Part shown: positions 34,415 through 44,012 of the stretch, in pieces | Numbering within the stretch: the stretch's first letter is position 1 | Layout of the letters: each line of letters starts with the position of its first letter | Made by a program: the position numbers and the translations under genes | NCBI RefSeq assembly: GCF_021401245.1 | Contig: NZ_JACBFY010000004.1 | Span: forward strand, 124,001-188,000 | Direction: 5' to 3' | Length of the DNA stretch: 64,000 nucleotides | Origin: Pseudacidovorax sp. NFM-22 | GTDB taxonomy: Bacteria; Pseudomonadota; Gammaproteobacteria; Burkholderiales; Burkholderiaceae_C | Notes under the pieces: generated by a model | The model's database searches: none | Told to the model about the DNA's origin: nothing | What the model saw: the letters and a program-made list of their open reading frames with translations, nothing else

Positions 34415-35278
34415 ATGAGCCTGCGCGAGATCACCGTCCAGGGCCAGCCGGCCGTCGAACTTTGGGCCACCACGGGCGACCAGGTCACGGTGGCGTTGCA
34501 TGGCGGCCATGTGCTGTCCTGGCGCAGCGCGGACGGCACGGAGCGGCTCTACCTCAGCCCCAAGGCGGTGTTCGATGGACGAGCGGCCATCCGCGGTGGC
34601 GTCCCGGTCTGCTTTCCCCAGTTCAACCAGCGCGGCCCGCTCGTCAAGCACGGCTTTGCGCGCAACCTGCCCTGGCAGGTGATTCCCGACGCGGCTGCCG
34701 ACACCGTCATCCTGGGCCTGACGGCCAGCGACGAAACCCTGGCGGTCTGGCCGGAGCACTTTCAGCTTCGCCTGAGCGTGCACGTGCCCGAGGCGAATGT
34801 GCTGCGCATCGATTTGGAAGTGCGCAACACGGGCACGACGCCCTGGTCCTTCACTGCGGCGCTTCACAGCTACCTGCGGGTCGACGACCTGGCGGACGTG
34901 CAACTCCAGGGGCTGCAGGGCGCCGCCCGCTGGGACGCGGTGCGCGACGAGCGTTCGACCGAAGGCCGCGAAGTGCTGCGCTTCGGCGAGGAGTTCGACA
35001 GCGTCTATGCCGCGCCCGCCCATCCTCTGGTGCTTGGCGCGACGGCTGGCGAACTGCGCATCACCGCCGCGCCCACCTGCCCGGAGACGGTGGTGTGGAA
35101 TCCCGGTCTCGCGCTGTGCGCGCGCCTGGCCGACATGCCGGCCGATGGCTGGCGCCACATGCTCTGCGTCGAGGCTGCGGCCATCGATACCCCCGTCGAA
35201 CTGGCGCCGGGCAGTGAAGTGCGCCTGTGGCAGCAGCTCGATGCCCGGCCTTCCTCCTCCTCCTCCTCGACTTCCTGA
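34415..35278 (+). CDS. D-hexose-6-phosphate mutarotase (YeaD-like)
   Basis: Aldose 1-epimerase-superfamily protein of 287 residues. [34 protein letters not shown] and the later histidine in [11 protein letters not shown] plus PETVVWNPG match the glucose-6-phosphate epimerase (YeaD) branch. It lies between hisA (51 bases upstream) and hisF (7 bases downstream) and has no obvious role in histidine synthesis. It ends with a run of serines, encoded by repeated tcc triplets, just before the hisF start. Confidence 0.9.
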   Translation: MSLREITVQGQPAVELWATTGDQVTVALHGGHVLSWRSADGTERLYLSPKAVFDGRAAIRGGVPVCFPQFNQRGPLVKHGFARNLPWQVIPDAAADTVILGLTASDETLAVWPEHFQLRLSVHVPEANVLRIDLEVRNTGTTPWSFTAALHSYLRVDDLADVQLQGLQGAARWDAVRDERSTEGREVLRFGEEFDSVYAAPAHPLVLGATAGELRITAAPTCPETVVWNPGLALCARLADMPADGWRHMLCVEAAAIDTPVELAPGSEVRLWQQLDARPSSSSSSTS

Positions 35279-35285
35279 TCCTGCC

Positions 35286-36065
35286 ATGCTCGCCAAACGC
35301 ATCATTCCCTGCCTCGACGTCACCGGAGGACGGGTGGTCAAGGGCGTCAACTTCCTGGAACTGCGCGACGCGGGCGATCCGGTGGAAATCGCTGCCCGCT
35401 ACAACGCGCAGGGCGCGGACGAACTGACCTTCCTGGACATCACGGCCACCAGCGACGACCGTGACCTGATCCTGCCGATCATCGAGGCCGTGGCCTCGCA
35501 GGTCTTCATCCCGCTGACGGTGGGCGGCGGCGTGCGCACGGTGGAAGACGTGCGCCGGCTGCTCAATGCCGGCGCCGACAAGACCAGCTTCAATTCCGCC
35601 GCGATCGCCAATCCGCAGGTGATCGAGGACGCCTCGTCCAAGTACGGCGCCCAGTGCATCGTGGTGGCCATCGACGCCAAGCGGCGCACGCCCGAGGAAG
35701 CGGCGACGCGGGGCGAAGGCTGGGACGTCTACAGCCACGGTGGCCGCAAGAACACCGGCCTGGATGCCGTCCAGTGGGCCAGCGAGATGGCACGCCGGGG
35801 CGCCGGCGAGATCCTGCTGACCAGCATGGACCGCGACGGCACCCGAAGTGGCTTCGATCTTGCTCTCACCCGTGCCGTGAGCGATGCGGTGAGCGTGCCG
35901 GTGATCGCCTCGGGCGGCGTCGGCTCGCTGGCCGACCTGGCGGATGGCGTGCAGCAGGGCGGAGCAGACGCCGTGCTGGCCGCCAGCATCTTCCATTACG
36001 GCCAGCACACGGTGGGCGAAGCCAAGGCCCACATGGCTAAACGCGGCATAGTGGTGCGTACCTGA
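35286..36065 (+). CDS. hisF: Imidazole glycerol phosphate synthase cyclase subunit
   Basis: TIM-barrel cyclase partner of HisH (259 residues), starting [20 protein letters not shown] with the catalytic aspartate at residue 11. The second catalytic aspartate is in [31 protein letters not shown] and [10 protein letters not shown] form the phosphate sites. In relatives hisI normally follows directly; here it is 8.4 kb away, behind polysaccharide genes. Confidence 0.98.
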   Translation: MLAKRIIPCLDVTGGRVVKGVNFLELRDAGDPVEIAARYNAQGADELTFLDITATSDDRDLILPIIEAVASQVFIPLTVGGGVRTVEDVRRLLNAGADKTSFNSAAIANPQVIEDASSKYGAQCIVVAIDAKRRTPEEAATRGEGWDVYSHGGRKNTGLDAVQWASEMARRGAGEILLTSMDRDGTRSGFDLALTRAVSDAVSVPVIASGGVGSLADLADGVQQGGADAVLAASIFHYGQHTVGEAKAHMAKRGIVVRT

Positions 36066-36190
36066 CAGACTTATACAAAGCCGCATCCAAAGCCGAATAT
36101 CATCAACATAGCGTTGACCTTTTTGGCCACCGCTGCGCGCAGGGCCGTTGCTGCAGCAGTGCGTGATCCACGATCTGACAGGTATTTGAT

Positions 36191-37351
36191 TTGAAACTCC
36201 CAGTGAATTTGCCGGCGTGGACGGCGTTGGCGACTGCAGCGCTTCTACAGGGTTGCACCGTGGTTCCCGGCATGGGACCTGTCGGTCCTTATTCGGATCA
36301 GGCCGAATTACCACCTAAGTTTCAATATGTGCCGGATGAGGCGCCAGAAGGGCGCATTACTCCCATCACTCAGGCGCTGGTGCGCACATTGCAGGAAGTC
36401 GCGCCGCGTGGTGTTCCGCCTGAAGTGCAGGCCCTGTTCGGCAAACCGGAGCCCTATTCCATCGGGCCCGGCGATGTGGTCGGCGTCATCGTGTACGACC
36501 ACCCCGAGTTGCTGCCCAACGCGGGCGCCGTGATTTCGCAACAGACCGATCCGACGGGCGTCAGCGTGGCCCCCGGCTTCATCGTCGGTGGCAATGGCGA
36601 GATCTACTTCCCCTATGTGGGCCGCGTCAAGCTTGAAGGGCTGACCGAGGCGGAAGCGTCGGACCTGATCGCACGCCGCCTGGAGCGCACCATCCAGAGC
36701 CCGCAGGTTTCGGTGCGCATCCAGTCCTTCCGCAGCCGCCGGGCTTATGTGGAAGGGCAGGTGCGCACGCCGGGCATGCAGATCTTCACCGACGTGCCCA
36801 TGACTTTGGCCGAGGCCATCAATCGGGCCGGTGGCATCACGGATGCGGGTGACCGCTCCTCGATCATGCTGATGCGTGGTGGACGGTCGGTGCGCATCGA
36901 CCTGACCTCACTGCGCGAAGCCGGCCACGATCTCAACGACATCCCGCTGCGCAGCAGCGACACCATCACCGTCGGCACGCGCGAAGACACCAAGATCTAC
37001 GTGATGGGCGAGGTGCTGCGTCCCACCGCACTTGCGTTGCGGGGCTCGGGTCGCCTGACCCTCAACGAGGCGCTGGGCGAAGCGGGCGGTCCGTCGCTGG
37101 ACACTTCCAATCCCGGACAGATCTATGTGATCCGCAAGGGAGCGACGGGCTCGCCGGCGATCTTCCAGCTCGACGCCAAGAACCCCGCGGCCTTTGCCCT
37201 GGCCACGCAGTTCCCGTTGCGTCCCCAGGACGTGGTGTACATCGATCCGGTGCCGCTCGTTCGCTGGAACCGCGTCATCAGCCTGATCCTGCCGTCCGCC
37301 TCCGCTGTGAATTACGGCTCGGAGGTGGTCGACCGCGCCCGAGGCTGGTAA
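36191..37351 (+). CDS. wza: Wza-type polysaccharide export lipoprotein
   Basis: Outer-membrane octameric polysaccharide channel (386 residues). A TTG at 36191 is taken as start because it gives a full lipoprotein signal ending in LLQGC (Cys22). Next are the poly-export domain (YSIGPGDVVGVIVYDHPEL), SLBB-type repeats (RRAYVEGQVRTPG and KIYVMGEVLRPT) and the C-terminal amphipathic helix that crosses the outer membrane (RWNRVISLILPSAS). The first 200 bases are noticeably less GC-rich than neighbouring genes. It is convergent with the kinase gene. Confidence 0.94.
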   Translation: MKLPVNLPAWTALATAALLQGCTVVPGMGPVGPYSDQAELPPKFQYVPDEAPEGRITPITQALVRTLQEVAPRGVPPEVQALFGKPEPYSIGPGDVVGVIVYDHPELLPNAGAVISQQTDPTGVSVAPGFIVGGNGEIYFPYVGRVKLEGLTEAEASDLIARRLERTIQSPQVSVRIQSFRSRRAYVEGQVRTPGMQIFTDVPMTLAEAINRAGGITDAGDRSSIMLMRGGRSVRIDLTSLREAGHDLNDIPLRSSDTITVGTREDTKIYVMGEVLRPTALALRGSGRLTLNEALGEAGGPSLDTSNPGQIYVIRKGATGSPAIFQLDAKNPAAFALATQFPLRPQDVVYIDPVPLVRWNRVISLILPSASAVNYGSEVVDRARGW

Positions 37352-37355
37352 GGGC

Positions 37356-37382
37356 GGCACGGCCTGCCTTGCAGGCCGTGCC
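37356..37382 (+). terminator. Hairpin directly after wza
   Basis: A perfect 12-bp stem, GGCACGGCCTGC (37356-37367) and GCAGGCCGTGCC (37371-37382), has a 3-base loop and begins 5 bases after the wza stop. No T-run follows directly, but the bidirectional terminator lies 4 bases further on. Confidence 0.55.
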
Positions 37383-37386
37383 CGCG

Positions 37387-37421
37387 AAAAAAATGGCCGC
37401 CCGGGAGGCGGCCATTTTTTT
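37387..37421. terminator. Bidirectional terminator between wza and the kinase gene
   Basis: ATGGCCGCC (37393-37401) pairs with GGCGGCCAT (37407-37415). Six or more A residues lie on the left and a T-run on the right, so the hairpin works on both strands. It fits the convergent ends of wza (plus) and the tyrosine kinase gene (minus). Confidence 0.88.
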
Positions 37422-37478
37422 CGTGCATTGATCGCCGGGCCGCAGCCTCCCGCCGAGGAGAGGCCAGGGCCGGAGAAC

Positions 37479-39710
37479 TCAGCGCTTGTACTTGTACTCG
37501 GTGTAGCGGTAGCCGCCGTAGCGGTAGCCATAGCTGCCGTAGTGGCGGCGCGTCATGTCCATGGCGTTGAACACCACGCCCGTCGGCGTGACGTTGCCTT
37601 GGCGCAGGCGCTTGACGCTTTCGACGAGCTCTCCCATCTGCGTCTGGTCGGCACGCGCCACCAGCAGCACCACGGCCGAATGCGTGCCTGCCGCGGCGGC
37701 ATCGGCTGCCACCAGCACCGGCGGGGCATCCATCACCACCAGGTCGTATTGGGCCGACAGGGTGTCCAGCAGCCGGGCGAAGGTGTCGGACATCAGCATG
37801 TCCGCGGGATTGGGCGGATAGCGGCCGCTGGTCAGGACGTCCAGGTTGGGCACCACCTCACGATGGATCGCCTGCTCCGTGGTGACCTCGCCCACCAGCA
37901 GTTCGGACAGGCCGCCCTCGCGCGCGAGCCCGAACTGCTTGTTGATGTAGCCCTTGCGCATGTCGGCGTCGAGCAGCAACACCCGCTTGCCCGCCGCCGC
38001 CATGATGGCCGCGAAGTTGGCGGAGACGAAGCTCTTGCCGATGCCAGGTGTCGGGCCAGTGATCAGCACGCGGTTGTTGGCGCCTTCGAGCATGGCGAAC
38101 TGCAGCGCGATGCGCAGGCTGCGCACGCTTTCCACCGTTGTGCTCTCGGGGTTGGTGACGGTCAGCACATGCACGCCCTGCTGGCCGGACTCCATGCGCA
38201 CTTCCAGCACCCCTTGCTCCTGCGTGTACGGGATGACCGACATCACGCTCATGCCGGTGTGGCTCTCGATCTCCTGCGGATTGCGGATGCCGCTGAAGAA
38301 CATGCTGCGCACGAAGGCGACCGCGACGCCGGCGAGCAGGCCCAGCACGGCGGCCAGTGCCACCACCAGGGCCTTTTGCGGCTTCACGGGCAGGCGCGGC
38401 GAGACCGCGGAGTCGAGCAGGCGCACGTTGCCGGTCTTGCCTTCCTTGACAAGGCGAAGCTGCAGCGAGTTGGTCAGCAGCGACTGATACAGCTCGCTGT
38501 TGACGCGCACGTCGCGCTCGTAGCGGAAGGCGTCCTGCTGGATCGTCGGCATACGCCCAACGCGGGCGTTGATGGCATCGATGTCGCGTTGGACCAAGCT
38601 GATCTGCTGGTCGATGGTCTGCACGCGTGGATGATTGGCGGTGAACAATGCGATGAGCTCACGGCGTTTCTGCTGCGCCTCCAGCAACTTGGTCTGAAGA
38701 TCGACGATTTGCGTGAGCGCCGCCTTTGCCTCGTCGCTAAAAGCGACGGTGTTGTTCTGATTTCTGAAACGCGTGTAGGCCTCTTCGGAGCGTTCAAGCT
38801 GGCGTTTGAACTCAGGCAGCTGCTCGTCGAGGAAGGTCAGCGTGCGTTCGGCCTCCGCGGCCTTGCGCTCCCTGTTCTGATCGACGTATTTGGTGCCCAG
38901 TGCGTTCAGGATGGAGATCAGGCGGGCACGGTCACTTCCTTCCAGTTCCACGCTGATCACGTTCGATTGCCTGCCCTGCTCACTGATCTGCAATTTCTTC
39001 TGCAGGTCCTCGACGCTGAGTAACCAAGAGGTGCGGCTCACGAAGAACTTGGCACCAGGGAGGCCCTCCAGGCTGTCGATGCGGATGGCGAAGTCGCCGT
39101 CGGCCGTCTTGGTTCGGAGGTCTTCGCCGACCCGGCCTTCAAGGCTCGAGTCGAGTTCCGGATGTTCCACCCGGAACCGGCCTTCCCCCAGCGCCGTCAC
39201 GATGAACGGCTTCTGATCCAACAGGCTGGGAGGAACGTCGAAGCGGCGCACCTCGATTTTTTCGGTGCCGGACACTCGTCCATCCAAGCCGGGCAAGGAA
39301 GTCGGCGTGGACAGCGAGTCGGCCCGGCGCGACAGCCACTCGCCGATCAGCGGGATGTAGGCCGGCCTGGCGTCGATGTAGTACCGGGTGGCGTCCACGG
39401 CGCCCCCCACGACCAGTCGCGAGCCCAGCACCTGTATTTCGCCCGTGGCGGGCGTCTTGACTTCGAACAGGCTGGAGACATCGCCCAGGAAGTTCTTGGC
39501 GTCCGGTGCCGCATCCTCGACCTGGATCAGCAGGTTCGAGCGGTAGATCGGCGTGGCCAGCAGCGCGTAGGCGGCGCCGACGATCAGTGCCAGTGCCGTG
39601 ATGCCGGCCACCAGCCATTTGTTGTCGACCAGGATGTCGAAATACTCGGCCAGGTGGATTTCGTCATCGTCGTTCTCCAGGGACGCAGCGGGAGCGGGTG
39701 GTGTTTGCAT
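37479..39710 (-). CDS. wzc: Wzc/Etk-type tyrosine autokinase and chain-length regulator
   Basis: Polysaccharide co-polymerase fused to a BY-kinase (743 residues). A first membrane segment lies at about 32-52, then a large periplasmic Wzz domain with coiled coils, a second membrane segment near 420-450, and the cytoplasmic kinase with Walker A GPTPGIGKS (552-560), Walker A' VLLLDADMR (577-585) and Walker B LVVMDAPP (657-664). The C-terminus holds eight tyrosines in 18 residues (724-741), the autophosphorylation cluster. Start ATG at 39710; a longer reading frame upstream overlaps the phosphatase gene. Confidence 0.95.
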   Translation of the reverse strand: MQTPPAPAASLENDDDEIHLAEYFDILVDNKWLVAGITALALIVGAAYALLATPIYRSNLLIQVEDAAPDAKNFLGDVSSLFEVKTPATGEIQVLGSRLVVGGAVDATRYYIDARPAYIPLIGEWLSRRADSLSTPTSLPGLDGRVSGTEKIEVRRFDVPPSLLDQKPFIVTALGEGRFRVEHPELDSSLEGRVGEDLRTKTADGDFAIRIDSLEGLPGAKFFVSRTSWLLSVEDLQKKLQISEQGRQSNVISVELEGSDRARLISILNALGTKYVDQNRERKAAEAERTLTFLDEQLPEFKRQLERSEEAYTRFRNQNNTVAFSDEAKAALTQIVDLQTKLLEAQQKRRELIALFTANHPRVQTIDQQISLVQRDIDAINARVGRMPTIQQDAFRYERDVRVNSELYQSLLTNSLQLRLVKEGKTGNVRLLDSAVSPRLPVKPQKALVVALAAVLGLLAGVAVAFVRSMFFSGIRNPQEIESHTGMSVMSVIPYTQEQGVLEVRMESGQQGVHVLTVTNPESTTVESVRSLRIALQFAMLEGANNRVLITGPTPGIGKSFVSANFAAIMAAAGKRVLLLDADMRKGYINKQFGLAREGGLSELLVGEVTTEQAIHREVVPNLDVLTSGRYPPNPADMLMSDTFARLLDTLSAQYDLVVMDAPPVLVAADAAAAGTHSAVVLLVARADQTQMGELVESVKRLRQGNVTPTGVVFNAMDMTRRHYGSYGYRYGGYRYTEYKYKR

Positions 39711-39736
39711 GGGGCTTGCCGGAATGGCGGAGGACT

Positions 39737-40171
39737 TCAGGAGAGTTTGCGGATGCGTTCGGTCCAGGTCTGGACGCCGGCATCGATCAGCTGCAGTGCG
39801 TTCTCGAAGGCTTCGCGGCCGAGCTTGTACGGGTCGGGCACGTTCAGCCGGGCGGCGTCGCCGAGCCGGTAGACCTTGCCGCGCACGAAGGGATAGCTCT
39901 GTTCGACGAAGCGCTTCTGCGCATCGTCCATGGTCAGGATCAGGTCCGTCTCCTGGCACATGGCCAGGCTCACCTGACGCGCGCGGTGCGCGCCGATGTC
40001 GATGCCACGTTCGCTCATGAGGGCGAGCGCCGTGGGATCGGCACCGTGGCCGATGAGCGCGCCGATGCCGGCGGAGCTCACGGCGACGCCGGGAAGCTGC
40101 TGTGCGAACAGGGCCTCGGCCATCGGGCTGCGGCAGATGTTCCCGACGCAGAGGACGAGGAGGGAATTCAT
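39737..40171 (-). CDS. wzb: Low-molecular-weight protein tyrosine phosphatase (Wzb/Etp-type)
   Basis: Dephosphorylates the neighbouring tyrosine kinase. The 144-residue protein begins MNSLLVLCVGNICRSPMAEAL, with the P-loop nucleophile Cys8 and Arg14, and carries the general acid in NVPDPYKLG. The ATG at 40171 is chosen; an upstream in-frame start would add 24 residues before the P-loop strand, unlike the family. It lies 26 bases upstream of the kinase gene on the minus strand. Confidence 0.95.
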   Translation of the reverse strand: MNSLLVLCVGNICRSPMAEALFAQQLPGVAVSSAGIGALIGHGADPTALALMSERGIDIGAHRARQVSLAMCQETDLILTMDDAQKRFVEQSYPFVRGKVYRLGDAARLNVPDPYKLGREAFENALQLIDAGVQTWTERIRKLS

Positions 40172-40279
40172 GGACGAACGCAAAGAGAAAGGGCGCAGCG
40201 CGCACGGGGCGCGGCTGCAGCGGGCGCTGCGAGGATTACGCACACACCGGTCGCCCGGATGCTAACCGGCACGATGAAT

Positions 40280-43246
40280 TCAGCGTTGGACATCGAAGTC
40301 GAGAATGTTGTCTCCCGCACGCGGGCGTGTATCGGGTGGCGGGCCGAAGCTGCGCGAATCCGGGTCACGGGCGTAGGTGAGGTCGTACAGCGTCACGGCG
40401 CGGCCCAGGCGGGCGCCGCCGTCGCGGGTCAGCGGCGACCAGTTGAAGCCGATGACGGAGCGGCTGGACCGGGGCAGCAGCGCGTCCAGCGGGATCGAGA
40501 GGAAGATGCCCTTGTCGAAGCTGCCTTCGCCGAACTGGGCGGACGAGACGTTGGTCTTGGTGGCGTAGGCGCCCATGGTCAGGCCGTTGTCGAAGCGCTT
40601 GGCGATGTCGATCGACACGCCGCGGTCGCCAGCGAGGTACTGGCCGGCGCTCAGCCGCACGAGCACGCCGTTCCAGCCGGTGTTCCAGTACAGCGAAGCA
40701 TGGCCCGTGTTGACCTGGTAGTCGCGCAGCGAGAAGTGCTGTGCGTACTCGCGCTGGCGCACGTGGTTGATGTCGATGCCGAAGGCCAGGCGGCTGCCCC
40801 ACGGGCGGTACAGCCATTCGCCGCCCACGCCCGCGAACATCGATTCGAGGTAGCCGCCATAGACGCTGTAGTACTGGTCGCTGGCCAGCTGGCCCACATG
40901 CGTCAGCTGCAGGTTCGGGACCGTCACCCGGCTGGTCGTCAGATAGAGCCGCTGGTCCGTGCGCACGCGGGGCAGGTTGCTGGGCGCGTCGTAGGTGAAG
41001 CTGCCGTAGTTGTCGGCCAGCCGCAGGTTGACCTGGCCCTGCAGCCATGTCTGTTGCGTGAAGCGGTACTGGGCATTGGCCTTCGCGCCCAGTTCGACGA
41101 GCGCGAAGTTGTTGGGGCCGCCCACCACCTGGCTGAAGTTCGGCGAGATGCTGAAGTTGAAGCGGTCCGCGGGCCGCTCCCAGGCCGTGGCCGTCTCGGC
41201 AGGGCCGCCCGAGCCCGTGGCGGGGGGCAACTGTGCCTCGGTGAGTTCGTCCGGCACCGGCGCGTAGTCGCGCTGCGTCACGTCGCGCGCCAGGTGCGGC
41301 GGCAGGGGCTGCGCATGCGCCGCGACCCACTCCTCGCGCTGGAAGGCCTGGGCCTGGATCGCGATGCCGCGCTCTTCGTAATGGATGACGAAGGTGCGGA
41401 TCCCGGCCGGCGCGCTGTGATGCAGCACGGCCACGGCGCGGTCCGAGCGCACCTCCCGGTAGACGGCATCGCTGTCGCTCACCCAGAGGTGCAGCACGTC
41501 GTCCTTGGGCGCGATGCGCAGCACGCGCCAGCCCGTCTGCGCCTCGACCTGCTCGGCCGTGCTCGCCCAGCCGGGCGGCTTCGCCGGGGCCTCGGGCATG
41601 AAGCGGGGCAACGGTGGATCGAGCAGCTTGGGCGTCTGGGCTTCCGCCGCGTTGCCGGACAGGGTGAGGCCGATCATGAACTTGTCGCCCCGCTCGAAGC
41701 CGGCGGCGAGAGTGACGTTCTTGTTGAGCTTGTAGGCCAGTCCCACGTTGATGGGGGAGCGGCGCGGCAGCGCGTTGCTGAAGGGTTCGCTCTGGTAGTT
41801 GTTGCCGTCGTATTCGATCTTCAGGGTCAGCGGATCCCAGGGCGTGCGCCATTGCACGCCGCCGAACAGGGCGGCCGGGCCGCGGAAGTAGCTGCTCAGG
41901 TTGGCCTCGCCGGCCGTGCTGGCCGCGGGCCGCGTCTTGAAGCGATCGCTCAGCAGCGTGAAGGGATTGCTGATGTTGCCGCTCGAGCCCATGTAGCCCC
42001 AGCCGATGCCCAGGCTGAAATCCAGGTCGCCCCAGCGCTTGTTGCCGACCAGGTATTCGCTGGAGAACAGGCCCGTACCGCCGATGTCCCGGAAACCGAG
42101 CGACACCTCGGGCAGGTACGCCGATTCACGCATGAGCCTGAACTTGACGTCGATGCTCTTGTCCTTGTAGCTCAGCGTGCTGATGTTGGGACCGTATTCG
42201 CGGTTGGAGATGCTCGTGTAGCGGAAGCCCGCCTCCATCCAGTCGAAGGGCTGGAACATGATGTTCAACCGGCTGTAGGGCCACACGGAGTTGTACGACG
42301 CGCGGATCTCGCCCGCAGACCCCATGCGTGCCGTGGGCGTCTGCAGCAGGCCGGTCTCGCCCCAGTCGTTGGCGCTGACGTCCAGCGGGCGGGGCAGCGC
42401 ACTCACCACCGCGGGCAGGCTGCCGTCGGCGACGAAGGCGCTCGATGGCGTGGCAGCACTGGCGGGCGGCACCACGGGGCCCTGCCGCGCGGGGGCCGGT
42501 CCCTGGGTGGCCAGGAACTTGATGAGCCCTTCAGACGCAGCAACCAGGTCGGCCATCGTGCGCGGAGGGGCCCAGAGCCAGGCGCCGGGCGCCGGCTCCA
42601 CGCCGGCTTCCGCATTCCAGCCGGCGACGCCGATGCGCGTGGTGCGGCCATCGGGCTGCGCCAGCCAGGCCCAGTCCGCGGCGCCCATCCGTCCGCAGGC
42701 CTGCAGGTAATCGCCCACCCAGCGGCCGCTGGCGTGCGGCACATGGCACAGGGTGCCGTCCGGCTGGACCACCACCACATCGGCCGTGCGGCCCGTGGGC
42801 AGCGCAAAGCGGGCGCGGTCACGCGCCACCGGGTCCTGCCCGGGATTCACTTCAAGCCAGCGTGGGTCGGTGATGCTCAGTGCCACCCGGCCCGTGGCCG
42901 GCAGGCTGTGCAGCCAGGCCAGCAGGCGCTGGCGGATCTCCCGGTCCTGCCCCGACAACTGGGCGGCGGACCGCTCCAGGTGGACCAGCAGGACATTGCG
43001 CAGGTATTGCTGCGGCAGCTTCTCCTGCGGCACCAGCCAGGCCAACGCCGGATCGGCAGGCTGGGGCGACTGGCGCAGCAGCCAGTGGCTCAGCCGCTCG
43101 CCTTCCAGGGTGGGCAGGGGGGCAGGATCCTCGGCCGGTGGCGCCGCAGGCTGCGCCTGCGCCGCCACGGCGGCGCCGAGCCCGAACGCGGCAAGCAGAT
43201 GGATCCTGAGGGGATGGAGGCGGAAAGTGCGTTCGCGCGTCTTCAT
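40280..43246 (-). CDS. GfcC-GfcD (YjbG-YjbH) fusion, capsule/exopolysaccharide outer-membrane protein
   Basis: A 988-residue exported protein with signal peptide to about residue 32. Residues about 45-245 resemble GfcC/YjbG, ending WAWLAQPDGRTTRIGVAGWN and PGAWLWAPP, the family's C-terminal pattern. Residues about 290-988 resemble the YjbH/GfcD beta-barrel (DWGETGLLQTPTARM, FRYTSISNREYGP, LSIPLDALLPRSSR). In E. coli these are two separate proteins of the gfc and yjb operons. The start (ATG 43246) overlaps the gfcB-like stop by 4 bases. Role: late steps of polysaccharide export, by context. Confidence 0.85.
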   Translation of the reverse strand: MKTRERTFRLHPLRIHLLAAFGLGAAVAAQAQPAAPPAEDPAPLPTLEGERLSHWLLRQSPQPADPALAWLVPQEKLPQQYLRNVLLVHLERSAAQLSGQDREIRQRLLAWLHSLPATGRVALSITDPRWLEVNPGQDPVARDRARFALPTGRTADVVVVQPDGTLCHVPHASGRWVGDYLQACGRMGAADWAWLAQPDGRTTRIGVAGWNAEAGVEPAPGAWLWAPPRTMADLVAASEGLIKFLATQGPAPARQGPVVPPASAATPSSAFVADGSLPAVVSALPRPLDVSANDWGETGLLQTPTARMGSAGEIRASYNSVWPYSRLNIMFQPFDWMEAGFRYTSISNREYGPNISTLSYKDKSIDVKFRLMRESAYLPEVSLGFRDIGGTGLFSSEYLVGNKRWGDLDFSLGIGWGYMGSSGNISNPFTLLSDRFKTRPAASTAGEANLSSYFRGPAALFGGVQWRTPWDPLTLKIEYDGNNYQSEPFSNALPRRSPINVGLAYKLNKNVTLAAGFERGDKFMIGLTLSGNAAEAQTPKLLDPPLPRFMPEAPAKPPGWASTAEQVEAQTGWRVLRIAPKDDVLHLWVSDSDAVYREVRSDRAVAVLHHSAPAGIRTFVIHYEERGIAIQAQAFQREEWVAAHAQPLPPHLARDVTQRDYAPVPDELTEAQLPPATGSGGPAETATAWERPADRFNFSISPNFSQVVGGPNNFALVELGAKANAQYRFTQQTWLQGQVNLRLADNYGSFTYDAPSNLPRVRTDQRLYLTTSRVTVPNLQLTHVGQLASDQYYSVYGGYLESMFAGVGGEWLYRPWGSRLAFGIDINHVRQREYAQHFSLRDYQVNTGHASLYWNTGWNGVLVRLSAGQYLAGDRGVSIDIAKRFDNGLTMGAYATKTNVSSAQFGEGSFDKGIFLSIPLDALLPRSSRSVIGFNWSPLTRDGGARLGRAVTLYDLTYARDPDSRSFGPPPDTRPRAGDNILDFDVQR

Positions 43247-43956
43247 GAGCCGGCAGATGTCGGCGTGGCTGTCGCTGAGGGCGCGCTCCACCGCTCGAAG
43301 GTGTAGCAGGCCTCGGCACTCAGGCATTGCTCCGAGTACACGACCGACGGCGAACCGTTCGCCGTCATGGCAATCCCGAATCTGGCGGGAGGCAGCATAG
43401 GGCCGGGGGATGTTGATTCGGTGACTTGTTCTTCGAACCACCTCAGCGAAGCGGCGCGCGCGCCCTGCAGGGCCGCGGGCGTGTAGCTTGCCAGCGGCGT
43501 GACGCGCACGGTTTCGCGGATGTTCAAGTGGTAGCCCGGCATGACGTCGCGCACGCGCAGATAGCTGCCGGAGGTCTGTGCCTGTGCCCCGACCGGCCAG
43601 AGCGGGAGCCGCTCCACCTGGGCGCGCCGCCAGTCCGGATTCAACCCGGTGGTGCCGACGACCCTGCCATCCAGGAGGCGAACGACTTCGCCCTCTCCCC
43701 TGTACCACACCTCGACCGTGCCTTCCGGCGTGGGATCGAGGTAACCCAGCACCATGTAGATGGCGGTGCCGGCATGCGTCACGCGCAGGTAGCGGAAGGA
43801 CGGATTGAAGACCGAGGGCTGCTGGTCCCGGATGCCGCCTGCCGTGCGGTCATACAAAAGCCGGGCACTGTCGCCCAACGCTGCACTGCCGGTGCTACAG
43901 CCTCCCACCAAAGCCGTTGCCAGAACGCAACAAAGCAGCCTCAGATGGAGATGCAT
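43243..43956 (-). CDS. GfcB/YjbF-like lipoprotein
   Basis: Lipoprotein of 237 residues. The signal ends LVGGC (lipidation near Cys19). [33 protein letters not shown] and [11 protein letters not shown] are the YjbF pattern. The ATG at 43956 is used because an upstream in-frame start would move the lipobox too far from the N-terminus. It is second in the minus-strand set gfcA-gfcB-gfcCD, which matches the E. coli order yjbE-yjbF-yjbG-yjbH. Confidence 0.87.
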   Translation of the reverse strand: MHLHLRLLCCVLATALVGGCSTGSAALGDSARLLYDRTAGGIRDQQPSVFNPSFRYLRVTHAGTAIYMVLGYLDPTPEGTVEVWYRGEGEVVRLLDGRVVGTTGLNPDWRRAQVERLPLWPVGAQAQTSGSYLRVRDVMPGYHLNIRETVRVTPLASYTPAALQGARAASLRWFEEQVTESTSPGPMLPPARFGIAMTANGSPSVVYSEQCLSAEACYTFERWSAPSATATPTSAGS

Positions 43957-44012
43957 CGAAGGCTGCCGCCGCGTGGAAGAGCGCACCCCTCGGCCACGAA
44001 GGGTGCTGGATC

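Noticed and set aside
36114-36140. TTGACC as a -35 for wza, or a sigma54-type site in the same gap
   Set aside because: No acceptable -10 lies at the right distance, and the GG/GC spacing does not fit sigma54.
39698-43306. A 1202-codon open frame on the plus strand across the polysaccharide genes
   Set aside because: It is antisense to four recognisable genes, its product is low-complexity (rich in Ala, Arg, Gly, Val) without any family motif, and long antisense frames are expected at this GC content.
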